A stretch of 64,000 nucleotides of DNA from Gonapodya prolifera JEL478 (GCA_001574975.1 KQ965770.1:202960-266959); one strand, 5' to 3'. Shown: positions 11,610 to 22,945, numbered from the stretch's first letter. Notes: a model not told the origin generated them from the sequence alone. Made by a program: numbers and translations.

Positions 11610-12767
11610 TTACAGTTTCGCGGCTGGGCGAGCAGCCTTGAGAACGTTCTCGAGTTTCATCTACAACGACCCAAACGTTGAAAACACCTTCTGAACAGAA
11701 ACTGACATACACCACTCACCGCGGCCATCAGGTTGCCCTTGACCTTGAGCTTTCCTCCCATGTACGCTTGTTGTGCGTTAAGTTTTCCGAGAGCGAGGTT
11801 CACAAAGTCGGCGTCCGCGATGGCGATGGTGATGTCGGGCTTGGGCCCACCAGAGGTCAGAATTTTGGGGGTTGGGCCAGATTTCAAGTCCAGGATCCAG
11901 GTTTGCGAGGTGCCCGACGCGTTCTTGACCTGGAACACAGATTGGGTGGTGAACTTCGTGTCGCCGCGACCGCCGACCGGCGACGCGTTGATTGGAACTC
12001 ACGTCGAACTGGAAGACATTCTTGGTGTTCTTGACCTGCTTCTCCTGGTCCGCGGGCGAGAGAGATTCGATCCCGGCCTTGAGTTGGGCAAAGACTTTGG
12101 ACGACTCGAACCCTGATTTTCAACATAGTTGGCAGGGATGAGGAGCACGAACGCGCACACATCTCAGCATGAAGCAAGTAACATACCTGGAACTTCAGCC
12201 AAGGCAGCAGCGGGGGCAGGGGCAGGAGCGGCGGCCTTGGGTTTGGGAGTGGCCTTGGCGACTTTGATGACATTGTCCAGCTTCATGGCGAGCATCATGT
12301 TGCCCTTGATTTTGATCTTGCCGGACATGAACGCGCTCTGGCCGTTGATTTTGCCCTGTCGAATCGCCGAAAACGATCACGCGATCGTAAATACAATCGT
12401 TCGACGTTTGAATTGAAGCTCGTAACCGCAAACTCACGTCAATCAAATCCACAAAGGTAGCATCGTCACAGATGATGTTAATGTCGGGCTTGACGCTGGG
12501 CTTTCCGCCCTCTGGAACTTCCTGGACAGTTCCCGACTTCTTCAAATCCAACAGCCATTCCTTCGCGCTACCCCCGGACGTGACGGTGAACAAGAACACG
12601 GCGTTGGTCTTTGAATTCAGAGGATGTCAGATGACGGGCGATTCGAGCGGTGGGAGACACCCAGAATGCCACATCACCTTCTTGATCTGCGCGGCCTTCT
12701 CGGCGTCGGGGAGAGCGGCAAACGCCGAGGTCATGGCGGCAAACTGGGCAGCGGATTTGAAAGACAT
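11610..12767 (-). CDS. Tandem SCP2 sterol-carrier protein with peroxisomal C-terminal AKL (266 aa)
   Basis: Six exons (12678-12767, 12438-12608, 12187-12355, 12003-12112, 11720-11929, 11610-11660) give 266 aa. There are two SCP2 (sterol carrier protein 2/lipid-transfer) domains, residues about 5-115 and 145-262. Each carries the family pattern: a WxLDLK strand (EWLLDLKKSG, TWILDLKSGP), KPDI(N/T)I, a DxxFVxL helix and FMSGKIKIKGN or YMGGKLKVKGN before a final helix. An Ala/Pro linker joins them. The protein ends in AKL, a canonical PTS1, so it should work in the peroxisome matrix, binding acyl-CoA or sterols and presenting them to beta-oxidation enzymes. A two-domain form is a duplication of the usual about 130-aa unit. 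Intron positions differ between the halves, so the duplication is not recent. Confidence 0.92.
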
Positions 12768-13280
12768 GGATGCTGGATTGGGAGATTGGTTGAGGATTGG
12801 CTGGAGTGTGCCTGTTTATAACAGGTGCGCGGCTGCTACTAACGAATTCACCCGCCGCGATTTTACCCCAACACCACGTGATTTTGACAGGTCACATCAT
12901 CGGTCCCCGCGAGGATCATACGCACTTCAAGTAAATATCAACTCTCGACTCCAATTTACTGAGTGACCGTGCCATGTTGTACCACCTATCTCTACCACCT
13001 CCCTCACTTGGTACGATGTCCCATCGGCTCAGGTACATCCCGCAGAGATTTGTCATGCCGCGACGAGGCTGTGCTAATTTTGTGTTTGGGCTCAGTCACC
13101 AGCATTTCGTACTTGCAGATTATGTATGTAACAAATTCCCTCCTTACAAGTAACGATCAATCATCCACGCATCCGACCTGGGTTATGCAAATATAGTGTG
13201 TATCGACGAACGATTCTCCATTGGTAAAGACTCCTCGGCAGTCGGCACGGGGTAGGGTGGGAGAGGGCCGACCTGACCCT
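12768..13280. other. Intergenic, SCP2 promoter side
   Basis: About 510 bp between the SCP2 start and the Sec61 beta stop. Only small unconvincing open frames. A fairly AT-rich segment at 13090-13220 probably contains the Sec61 beta 3' end. Confidence 0.4.
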
Positions 13281-13734
13281 CTACTTGAACATTCGACCGC
13301 CAATGTGAAGAACGAAGACGGCGGCGATGAATACGATGGAGAACACGAGCACGGCCATGGGGTCTCTGTGGTGGGGAGAAGGGTGATGAGACGCGAGGTC
13401 TGGAGGGAACGGGGGGAGGGAGAGTCGAGCGCAGCGAGCCGTCGGAGAGGAGGGAGGACTTCGAGGCCTAAGCGCGATAGCGCTGACCAAGGCTGTACGC
13501 CAGAGGCGAATGATCCGGGAAACGGGATATACTCTCATAGAATCCGCAATCCGTCCAGACTAGGCATGTCCCCCTTGTTCGCAAAATCAAAACAGCCCCC
13601 ACTGCCAACGTGATACTCACACTTTGATTCCCGGAGCGTCATCCGTGTAGTACATCCGCATCGCTGTCGCGCTGGAACCACCCCGTCCTTGCAGGAGGGG
13701 CGCGTTGGGTCGAGCGGCGGGAGCCGGGCGACGT
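13281..13734 (-). CDS. SBH1: Protein transport protein Sec61 subunit beta (exons 2 and 3; first exon not resolved)
   Basis: Two exons are clear: 13621-13734 and 13281-13365. They encode an Ala/Pro/Arg-rich N-terminal part, GRGGSSATAMRMYY, the family signature YYTDDAPGIKVDP, then one tail-anchor helix (AVLVFSIVFIAAVFVLHI) and a short luminal end. This is the small tail-anchored beta subunit of the Sec61 translocon in the ER membrane. The exon at 13734 begins in phase 2, so a short first exon with the ATG lies upstream, probably between 13735 and 14060. I could not choose it. The intron between the two exons is 255 nt, much longer than usual here, and carries the GC-rich repeat also found in the GH5 intron. 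Confidence 0.85.
13400..13520. repeat. GC-rich repeat, copy B, inside the Sec61 beta intron
   Basis: On the plus strand the core at about 13456-13515 reads GAGGCCTAAGCGCGATAG, then CGCTGACCAAGGC, and later GCCAGAGGCGAATGAT. It aligns with the minus-strand core of copy A at 10384-10545 with few mismatches over roughly 50 bp. It includes a perfect small stem, AGCGC-GATA-GCGCT. The two copies lie in introns of two different minus-strand genes and in opposite orientation relative to those genes. Confidence 0.7.
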
Positions 13735-14208
13735 CTGCGGTAGCAAAGGGATGTCCATCAATGAAAACCGCGTTCGAAGGTGTGATGGTAACAGGTCCAG
13801 TGCTGGGATTCCATGGACACCAGTTTCGACTTCCCCGAACAGAAACGTATTCCTTGAATTGATGCCATCGTGTTCTCTTTCCCGGTGCAGACCGCACACC
13901 ATATCACATGGTTTTTTTGGCGCTTATTCCAGCACTTTTCCACTAATCGCCATCGCAATTCATCATCCAAGTTGGGTTGTCGAGTCCCCACGTCGTTCCA
14001 TTCTCCGCTCCGGCACGAGTTCCCATCTTCACTTCTTCTCACCTCGGCGCTCCACGTGGGCTCAGGTTGGGTCTCGGTGCAACAGCAGTGGAAGCAGCGG
14101 AGTCAGCCTTCACAGTATTGGGTTGACGGGGTGGGTTATTGGTGCAAAGGGTGTAATGGAGCGAGCCAACGCGTCAGGAACTCTTTCTTGAGTGTTGTGA
14201 AATCCATC

Positions 14209-16894
14209 ATGTCCGTCGCTTGTGTGCTCACCATCGTTGTCAGTTGAAATTGAGTGGGCGCTGGCAAATGTTCACCCAATCTGGGTGCCGTCTGAGGTCG
14301 CGTCCGCAGCTTTACTCAAAACTCTTGATTCTACTCGTATGCTGCAGCCCGAGTCGTTCAGTGTCACTGCAGCACTCAGCGATGCTCTTGATAAATCATT
14401 TGGCGTGACGCTCCAGCTGACAACGTCTCGCGGTGGCGACAAACAACCCCGCGCTGCTTGTACTCCTGTTGCTGTCCTGCGCTATTCCAACACCATAGCG
14501 AGGGATCGCGCACGTTTAGACTCCAAAATCAGCCTGGAGGACGAGCAGAGCGTGGATTCGAGCAGTACGAGGAAGGCCAAACCAAAGCCGAAGGAGGGCT
14601 CCACAAAAACGAACCCGTTTGTAGCCACAGAGGCAGACGTCGACGAGCTTTCGTCTGAGCATCTCGTGGACCCCTACGCACAAGCTGACTTGTCGTGGTC
14701 GGACGAAGCCCCTCGCCTGAAGGAAATCGTTCACGGACATGTGGAAGCGAGCTCGGGGTTCGTCTTTGCCAGCTCTTCCAGCAGCTACACGCAAGACACG
14801 CGACGCTAAAGATACTGATGCGAAACTGGCAGCCGGCGGAGCCCCGCTATTTTATCGGAACTCCGCACTCTTCGATTGGTGGAAAACGGAATCCGCACAT
14901 CGACCCTGGAACACAGGGGCTCGAGAACGTTGAGCTTTCTCTTGCCGGAAATGAAATCGACGATGAAGGCGCCCTTGGAGGAAGGTCCGCGAAGGCGATC
15001 GAAACAACAACCCAAGCTTAGTCGTCCAAGGATAAATCAAAGTCGCACCTCGGTGTCACCAAGAGAACGCCGCCCAAGGATGCTGAAGTCCGTCTCCCAC
15101 AGCTCACTCTCAAGATTGAATGTCTCTCTCTCGTCGCGAATCGGTGAGCAGCCCATTCTATAAGCGATCGCTGGTTGGACATCCAGTGTCAGCAACTAAC
15201 GACACCAAACCAGCCCCGCAATCGACCTTCTCTCACCACACCTTTCTCTCACCACCACTTATGCCTGTTCTAGCCTTAACCGACCGCCTCCGCTCTCCCA
15301 CCTTGTCAATCTTGTACACATTGGACTGTCTTACAACCGCATTTCCACATTATGGCACTCCACCTCCGCGACGCCGCAAATGCAAACGAAGACGAACCGC
15401 TGCTGGGTACCACCCAACCTGGTCTCGCTCGACCTGAGCCGAAATGAAATCACAGATGTCGAGCAGATACGCGGGCTGCCATTGACAACGGCCAGGAAAT
15501 CGCTGAGCGTGTTGAACTTGCAGGTGACTAAAACACTATCGGACGGTTTTCGTCCTACTCGTCATGTTGATCATCGTCACCATCAGGCGAATCCGGTCTC
15601 GCTCCATCCCCATCTCAGTCGCCTCCTCTCGACGTGGCTTCCGCGATTAACCCACCTTAACAATGTTCTCGTGCAAAAGCCCGATAGTACTGGGGAAGAC
15701 GGTTTGGACGAAGTGAGCATGATGAAGCAAGGTACGCCATGTACACACGAACCTTGACAGGCTCTCTCCTAACACTCGATATCAGATCCAATAGTGACCT
15801 TCTCCATTCCATCATGCGCCATTCTCCCACCACCACCACCTCTCGCCCCGCTCATCTGGACCTCGGAGTCCAAAAAGCGTCTCTCCCAAACCGACAAACC
15901 ACCACCCCCAGCAACAAACGCCGCACTCCCACCACAACCACCCGAAGAGATCTGCTACTCTTTTCGGCTATCGATGTTCTCTGGCGCTCTCCTTGAACGG
16001 CCTCGGGAAGTTCCCGAGGAAGCAAATGTCTCCAACCCTTCGGCAGCCCTCCCCAAGCTTCTTCCCCTTGACAACGCGCGCGAGCTCCTGGATCCCGAAA
16101 GGTGAGAACGAGTCTGGTCGGGTGGACGCCCGAGGCTGGCCGGCCTGGGAAGGTGGATGTAGGGTGGACGTGGCCCTGTCGAGCGGCGTGTACCACCGAA
16201 TGGAGGAACGGACTTGAGGGTGAGTGACGAAAGAGGGCTCCTCAAAGACGGCACCGATGAGTGCTGACCGCCGGTTGAAGTAGGAAGCCTTTACGTGCAT
16301 CTGTTACGCCATCGGGCGGAGCACTTCCCCCGACCGCCAGCACTACCCTCACCGGCCCCAGGTACCGCTTCGGGCAGCAGACCAGGCTCTGAATCGAGTA
16401 AAGCAGGAGCACAGGTGAAGAAGAAAGATGCCCCAGGCAAGAAGCCCGGGAAGTGGACGACCGAGGACGTGGCAGGTGCGTTTTGCGGGGACGTTGTGAG
16501 CATGTAGCATGTTTCCTCACGTTTAATGTAGCAGCGTACGAGCGGACGGCCGTTGACGGGGTGGAGATTGCCAGAGGGGTTGTGTTGGTCGCTGATCTCT
16601 TGGAAGGACCAGGTGAGAAGACGTGTCGCGAACTCTTTGGCATTGTCTGTGTCCCCAACTGTTTCCACACTTAAACTTGCACAGATAGACGCAGATGTCC
16701 CTCTTGAAGAGCTCTACCCTGGTGTGAGCCCTTACCAGACCATCGACAGGCCGCCGCCTACCTCTTCGAACGGGGGTGTTTCCATAACAGCGACAGCAAC
16801 AGCGGGCAAGAAGAGCGCCAGGCAAGGTCAAGCAAACCCCAACCGGACCCGTAAACCCACGTTCCAAAACTCCCGAACTCGGCCCCAGTGGTAA
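14209..16894 (+). CDS. Leucine-rich repeat protein, multi-exon (approximate limits)
   Basis: A plus-strand gene whose pieces are clear but whose every splice site is not. An N-terminal part is open from about 14222 to 14800 (SVTAALSDALDKSF). A segment with LFQQLHARHATLKILMRN and an LRR-like ELSLAGNEIDDEG follows at about 14765-14980. LRR exons at about 15257-15523 give GLSYNRIS and SLDLSRNEITDVEQI, then a cap (ANPVSLHPHLSRLLS) at about 15590-15730. A Pro-rich exon follows at about 15786-16103 with FRLSMFSGALLE, then KKDAPGKKPGKWTTEDVA (ending 16475) and a last exon 16695-16894 rich in Thr/Ser. LRR position and the following FRLSMFSGALL-type strand recall LRRC43-like or other cilium-associated LRR proteins, but this is tentative. 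One in-frame TAG (15019-15021) must be spliced out or is a lesion. The start codon is uncertain. Confidence 0.55.
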
Positions 16895-17377
16895 CAGAGT
16901 GCTCACGGTGGTGAGAGTTCGTGTGGGGTTGAATGTGGCCGCGCGAAAGAGTGTTGGCGAAGTTGGTGCGCGTGAAAGTGGTGGTGATGAAGTGAAGGTG
17001 GAGGGGTCGGTGTAGTGCACAATTGTTTTGTGTAATTGTGAGCGAAGGTATTTTAAGTCTGCTATTGCGACCTAGGCTTTCCGAACATTTTGCGACACAC
17101 TTAAAAACATAAGGCTTGGACAAAGCTAGTCGTAGTGAAGACCTTCACGTGTTCGTTTGAGTGGGTGGTGTGGAAGGGCAAATACCATAAAAAGTTTTCA
17201 CCCGCGCACCACTAAAGGAGCCATCCATCCATCCATCTGTGAGTGTTCCGGATTCAGCGGTTCCGCCTCTGTCACTCTGCTTACTCTCGTCTCTCTGCGG
17301 GCGCTGTTTCGGACGATCCCTCGGTGTCAATCACGCCACCAGGTTTGGTGACCCAGTTTTTCGCGGATTAAGCAAGG
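16895..17377. promoter_or_regulatory. Intergenic / ribosomal protein promoter region
   Basis: About 480 bp ahead of RPS11. It contains a CATC tetranucleotide tract (catccatccatccatc, about 17222-17237) and pyrimidine-rich sequence closer to the start, as usual for ribosomal protein leaders. No open frame of interest. Confidence 0.35.
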
Positions 17378-18062
17378 ATGTCTGCCCCCCAGGTCGAGCA
17401 GGTGCGCATCATGGACCGTTCTTGTGCTAGGAAAGTTTCGATGGAATCTCTGGACTGACTTTGACCCTCCTTTGCCATGATCCTAAAACCAAAAATGAAA
17501 ATGATGTCCTGGTCGCGGAAACCCCCCATTCCATCCCTGCAGAACGAGCGTGCGTTCCTCAAGCAGGACGCCGTCTTTAACAACGCTAAGCTTGCCGCGC
17601 GCAAGGGTGGCGACAAAGAAAAGCGGTGGTACAAGGAGGTTGGACTTGGATTCAAAACCCCCAAGGAGGCGAAGGAGGGAACCTATGTGGACAAGAAGTG
17701 CCCCTTCACCGGGGACGTGTCTATCCGCGGCAGGATCCTCACTGGTGTCGTGAGGTCGACCAAGATGAAGAGGACCATTATCATCCGGAGGGACTACCTG
17801 CACTACATTGCCAAGTACAACCGTTACGAGAAGAGGCACAGGAACTTGGCGGCCCACCTTAGCCCCTGCTTCGTCGGTGTGGAGGTCGGAGATGTTGTGA
17901 CCGTGGGACAGTGCAGGTGAGTTCTTTGTAAACAGGTGTTTCCAGAAGCTCCATGTTCACGAACCCTTGTGTGGCAGACCCCTGTCCAAGACTGTCCGAT
18001 TCAACGTGCTGCGGGTGTCGAAGGCGCAGACAAAGACCTCTAAGAGGTTCCAGAAGTTTTGA
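17378..18062 (+). CDS. RPS11: 40S ribosomal protein S11 (uS17), 160 aa
   Basis: Three exons (17378-17401, 17543-17916, 17978-18062). The protein starts [17 protein letters not shown]. It contains [29 protein letters not shown] and [14 protein letters not shown] and ends SKRFQKF, all diagnostic of eukaryotic uS17. It is a structural protein of the small subunit binding 18S rRNA. The tiny 24-nt first exon and the early 141-nt first intron are typical of fungal ribosomal protein genes. The stop is TGA. The length matches the family (about 155-160 aa). Confidence 0.97.
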
Positions 18063-19197
18063 GGTGGTCGTTATTTGGGACGGACGTCGGTCGCAGTGCG
18101 CGTGTGTCGGAGGAACACTGGGCGGAATCGCTGTTTCTTGCGTACGGTCGGGCGTACTGGGCACCGAAGGCAGTGAGGACATGCCAGTGTAACCGGTAGC
18201 ATGGCAACGTAGCTGGTACCTGTCAAATGCACATATTGATTGTCAACTTTTTACGCTTTTCAATCTCTGGGTCGTCTATATCTTGGTTCTGGTGTGTAAC
18301 AAGTGTGTAACTCACCGGAAAAGCTTCTTTCCGAGGTCATCACAACATTCGAAGTTGTGGGGATAAAGCTGACTCGGGTGGAGCTATTTCACAAAATACC
18401 CCTACTAGCTCTTGAAGTACGGCCAAAGTTGCAGTAAGAGGTGGTGCGACGTGCTTCTGTGGTGTATGGTGTTGAGTTCCGACACTGCATTCTTGTGGTA
18501 ACCGAGACTTTCACATCTTCGCATTCTTGATTGCTCATGGGACATATCCTCGACTCGAAAAGCGAGTTGATTTGAATTCAGTATTACATAAATAGAACGC
18601 ACTCTTGGAAACTTGCTTCAGAACACCTATTCATCTTTGCTAGTCTTTTGGGTCTGTGCGTTGTGACAGAAAGTGCAGGGTGCCTCTCCAGTCCACCCTT
18701 CCAAACCACCAGTGTCGCGCCCCAGCATCACGACCGGTCTGATCCACTCAAATCCCGCGCGCGCATCACCTCATAAGCAAGCAGGCGCCCGTCGACCGCC
18801 ATCGCTGCCACGGAACCGCCTGTATCCCACTCCACCCAGTTGTCGAAATCTTGATCCAGCAACGTTGAGTTCTGGGTCCTGGATTAGATTCGTATCGATA
18901 CTTGAGAACCTAGAAGACACACGAGTGACCACCCGCTCGGGTTTCTGTGAGTCGACTCTTTCCGCCAATTTGTTGCCGTACCTCGATGGATGGCTTGGAG
19001 GGTGGATTCTGGGGAACTTGAAGCGGAAATTGCCTGATAGCTTTAAGGAAGGGGTGCTAGAGACTCTTTTACCTGTTTTCATGGTCGTGTTCTCCAAAAA
19101 CCGGTGGACGCCGTTCCCAACTCTAAAGTTGAACCTCGTGGATTTGCCCTCATACCAACAGTTCTCCTATCCAAACTATCACATCAAAGCCATCGCA
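18063..19197. other. Intergenic, upstream of cyclin
   Basis: A 590-bp open frame at 18673-19263 overlaps the cyclin start but has no recognisable content and is probably 5' flank or leader of the cyclin gene. The rest (18063-18672) holds the RPS11 3' end; no other gene seen. Confidence 0.4.
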
Positions 19198-21060
19198 ATG
19201 CATCGCGTAGGTTTCTCTCGTTCTTCTCCTTTTTTCGTAAGCAAGATTGATCACTCGTCTTGATTTCATGTCCCATCACAGACTCGCGCCCGCGCACCAA
19301 CCACGACGGCCGCTCGAAAACCCGCTGCAAAGGCTACAGATGAGAACGCAGTTCCAGAAGCGACCGTTGGCAAAGGCGTCGCTGGATCCAAGAACGTTCT
19401 TGGTTCCTCAGCAATCCCAAGAGCCACCGGCCGTCCAAACGTCAACGAGCCTGTGAAGAAGGTCCTGACTAAATCAGTGATTTCTACGACCGTGGTGGCT
19501 ACTACCACTGCTCCCAGGAGAGTCCTTGCGGTCAAGAACAACGCAGTGAGTCTCGAACTTCGATGAACTACAAAATGTCGATGATGCATTGAATCTGCGG
19601 TCTACCAGGAGGTGAAGAACGAAGTCAAAGGAACTACCTCAAAGGATGCAAAGGATGCAAAGTCAGTTGCAGCGAAGCCCTCGGTCAAGCGACCTGCATC
19701 GCAATCGGACACAGAAAAGGATATCAAGAGGCAGAGGGTTCAACCGAAAACTGCTCCAGTGCCCTCCAAGTCAGTCGCCGTTGTCAAAAGACCGAATTCG
19801 GTGAAGAGTGTCGAAAAGGCGAAAGAGGAGGAAGTTCCAACGGAAGTTGCGCCGGAGCCCGAGGAGAAAGCAGAAAAGAAGACACAAGATTGGGATGATC
19901 TTGACAAGGACGACCACGGCGACCCTCTGATGGTTTCTGAGTACGTCGGAGATATCTTCGAGTACTTCAAGGAGCTCGAGGTTCGTTTTAGCGTTCATTT
20001 TACATACCTTAAAGCTGCCATAAATCTCTCCCTTTGCGAAAATTCTAGCGCGACACAATGCCGAGCGCAAACTATATGGAGAACCAGAAAGAACTCGCGT
20101 GGCGCATGCGTGGAATTCTCATCGACTGGCTTATTGAGGTTCACTACAAGTTCCGCCTCCTGCCCGAGACTCTCTTCCTCGCTGTCAATGTCATCGATCG
20201 CTTTCTGACCTGCCGAATTGTGTCGGTTCAGAAGCTTCAACTTGTTGGGCTCACTTCGCTATTCATCGCTTCGAAGTACGAGGAGGTCTGTTGATCAATT
20301 TGTAGCATTTGAGATTCGACGCTTACGATGCCAGTCAATCTTATTATTAGGTGATGGCGCCCTCAATTCAGAACTTCATTTACATGTCTGACAACGGCTA
20401 CACCGAGGACGAGATCATGAAAGCCGAGCGATACATTCTCCAAGTCCTCGATTACGGCTTGCAGTATCCCAATGCTCTCAACTTCTTGCGACGGTGCAGC
20501 AAAGCTGATAACTACGACATCCAGACCCGAACTCTTGCAAAGTACCTTATGGAAGTAGCGCTCATTGACTACAAGTGCCTTGTGTGCCCGCCATCCGAAA
20601 TCGCCGCTGCAGGGTTATACCTTGCCCGCAGAATGCTCAGGAGAGGACCTTGGGTGAGCGGTTGTCGTATTGGAGATCGGGTGCCTGATTCTCACTTTCT
20701 CGGCTTTCGTCGTGAAGGATGCGAACCTCGTTCACTACTCCGGCTACACCGAGGACAAGCTTCAGACAGCGACATCCCTCATGCTGCAATACCTGCGACA
20801 AACCCCTCCCCGTCATGAGGCCCTTTTCCGCAAGTATGCGAGCAAGAAGTTCATGAAAGCTTCCTTGTTCGTCAAAGACTGGGTGGAGAGGCAGAGCGCA
20901 AATACGGTGAGCACGAGTTCGAGATCGGGATATGAGAGTGAGCTCAACTAAATTCGAATGCCATCTTCGCTAGGCTACCGCTGCTGTTACTGCCGACGAA
21001 TCCGACGAAGAAGAGGAGGAGCATGAGCCCGAAGAGGAGGACGAGGACAGCACCGAGTGA
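19198..21060 (+). CDS. G2/mitotic-specific B-type cyclin, 486 aa
   Basis: Seven exons (19198-19206, 19282-19545, 19609-19980, 20049-20285, 20351-20653, 20718-20906, 20974-21060). The N-terminal third is basic and disordered, with a destruction box R82-R-V-L85...N90 (RRVLAVKNN) for APC/C-mediated degradation and an NLS-like KRPAS...IKRQR. The cyclin boxes follow, with the signature [13 protein letters not shown] (about 235-247), [12 protein letters not shown] and SKYEE in box 1 and [20 protein letters not shown] in box 2. The tail is very acidic ([15 protein letters not shown]). It activates Cdc28/Cdc2 at G2/M. The first coding exon is only 9 nt. The exon-4 donor is GTCTGT, less usual than its neighbours. 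The acidic C-terminal exon is an uncommon addition to the family. Confidence 0.93.
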
Positions 21061-21549
21061 ACAATTGCCTTTCAAAGAGGGGGTCTCCAAGAATGCGCTA
21101 CAACCACACTGCAAACATCTGAAATGGTTTATATATGAACCGCACCACTTTGTGATAATGCCTTTTATGTCGTAGATTTCCTGTACAGCATACCAGAATA
21201 GCATACCACTTGCTTTTGATTTGCGCTTTCAAATATGTTTCAACGAGAGGATGGAAAGGGAAACCGTAGTCAACACAGAATTGATTCGCATTCCACCCAC
21301 TCGACAGAACGCCATCTGTTCTCCTCCATGGCGACCAGGGAGAGGAGACAGTGTCGCTGATTCCTCTTGAGTCCGGCTGGGACGCAGAGCTTGTCATCTG
21401 ACAAGGTGTTTCCAAAGAGGTAGTCATCAGCTGGCCGGGTGTTCCTGCTCGACATGGGTGCATGGACAAAATGATTCGGACGACTAATCGCGCCTTCACA
21501 TCGTGGAGAGAGGGTGGATTGGGGTCATCCGACCACCTTCACAATTCTT

Positions 21550-21950
21550 CTAAACGGGCTCGGCCGACCTTCAGAAGGCTTCGAGAACAAGTGAAGTGAT
21601 ATGAAATGCATCATTAATTGGATTCGACCGGACCGGTCGGGGGGACAGGTGAAACTGCTCATTCTCTCTGCGCTGTGCTGGGGAAGGGCTGTTCGTGTAA
21701 CGTTGCAGATTAGTGCTGTGGGTGGATTCTTGTGTGTTTGTGGGGCGACAGTGCGTGGTAGGTATCTGGGCGTGAGTTGCGCTCGCATTTCTCTCAGAGT
21801 TGTTGGGCTTCTCTCACTCTTCATCGGTACCCACAGTCTCTAGATGGTCTCAATGCGCTCGTGTCTTGCTGTTTCAATGGCGCGTCTGCAGGGAGGGCTG
21901 TGGCCCCCGTGGTTCCTCGTGGTTGTACTTGAAGGTCGGTCAAAGAACGC
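21550..21950. repeat. Diverged direct repeat, copy 1
   Basis: Shares an ordered series of identical strings with 22535-22945: aggcttcgagaacaag, gggggacaggtgaaa, gttcgtgtaac, gttgcag, ggtgcgtggt-like, and agatggtctcaatg. The two copies are about 985 bp apart in the same orientation. Overall identity looks moderate with small indels, so the duplication is old. Confidence 0.65.
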
Positions 21951-22534
21951 GGACGCACATGCTCTAATCTTTTAGTGTGTGCAACTACACATTAATGGTG
22001 AGTAGTGTTTGTTGTGGGTCCCGTTCTTTTTGTATGCTGCTGCCTGCGGAAGCTATCAGTGCGAGATTCGCTCCGGGGTACGCTCAAATGAAAGACTCGC
22101 TCCGGTGATTCTTTCGGAAAGGAATGGCGAGTCTTTGGTTACGATCAGAGGGTGACGTACCGGCCAAGGTCGGTCGCATGGGACGTCTGTCACGCAACTC
22201 CGGCTACGGTCGGAGGGGGAACAGGTGGAACTTTCGCTAGCACGCGGTAGCTTCCTCAGGCAGCGCGGAGCTTTGATCACCCTAAACTGACGTTTTGTTT
22301 GTATAACAGATTCTGCGGTCTCAGCCCAATCGAAGCGGAGGATGTCAAGTGCACTCACGGGACAACTCGGCGACGTGGGATGTTTTCAGGGACCGGGTCC
22401 ATCATTTTCCGGTCCTGGCATCAACGTATTCCTGCAGAGAAGACTCAAAAATTCAGTCCTCATTGTCTTTCTGCATTTAGTCAAGTTTGTGCCCGGTCTC
22501 GTCGAGCAGTGTCGGGTTGGAAACGAAATGCGTT

Positions 22535-22945
22535 ATGTCAACGGGCTTGGCCGATCTTTTCTAGGCTTCGAGAACAAGAGAAATAAGACAAAACGCAGCA
22601 TCAATCGAACGGTCCGGCTGGGGGACAGGTGAAATTGCTCATTTGCGCTATGTACGCCATGTGGGAGGGGGGGCGGGGGGGGAGTGGAGGCGTTCGTGTA
22701 ACCTTGCAGAGTAACGCTTTGGAGCGACGGTGCGTGGTTGGGACCTGGGTGTAAGTATCACTCGAGTTCCCGTCTGTGGTTGCTCGCCCTCTCACACTCC
22801 TCCAACTCTTCATTGCTACCCGCAGACTGCAGATGGTCTCAATGTAACATGGCTAGCCGTTGCAGCGGCGCGTCTCCAGGGGAGGGTTGTGCGGGCCGAC
22901 ACCACGTCCTGGTTCCTCCCTGGGCCCACCATGACGCGCTGCTTG
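22535..22945. repeat. Diverged direct repeat, copy 2
   Basis: Partner of the copy at 21550-21950, same orientation and same order of conserved blocks, ending with agatggtctcaatg (near 22830) and a tggttcctc-like block near 22910. It contains a G-rich insertion (gggagggggggcgggggggag at about 22660) absent from copy 1. Confidence 0.65.

Noticed and set aside
18673-19263. 196-codon frame before the cyclin
   Set aside because: Runs through the cyclin start and first intron with no recognisable content; likely leader sequence.
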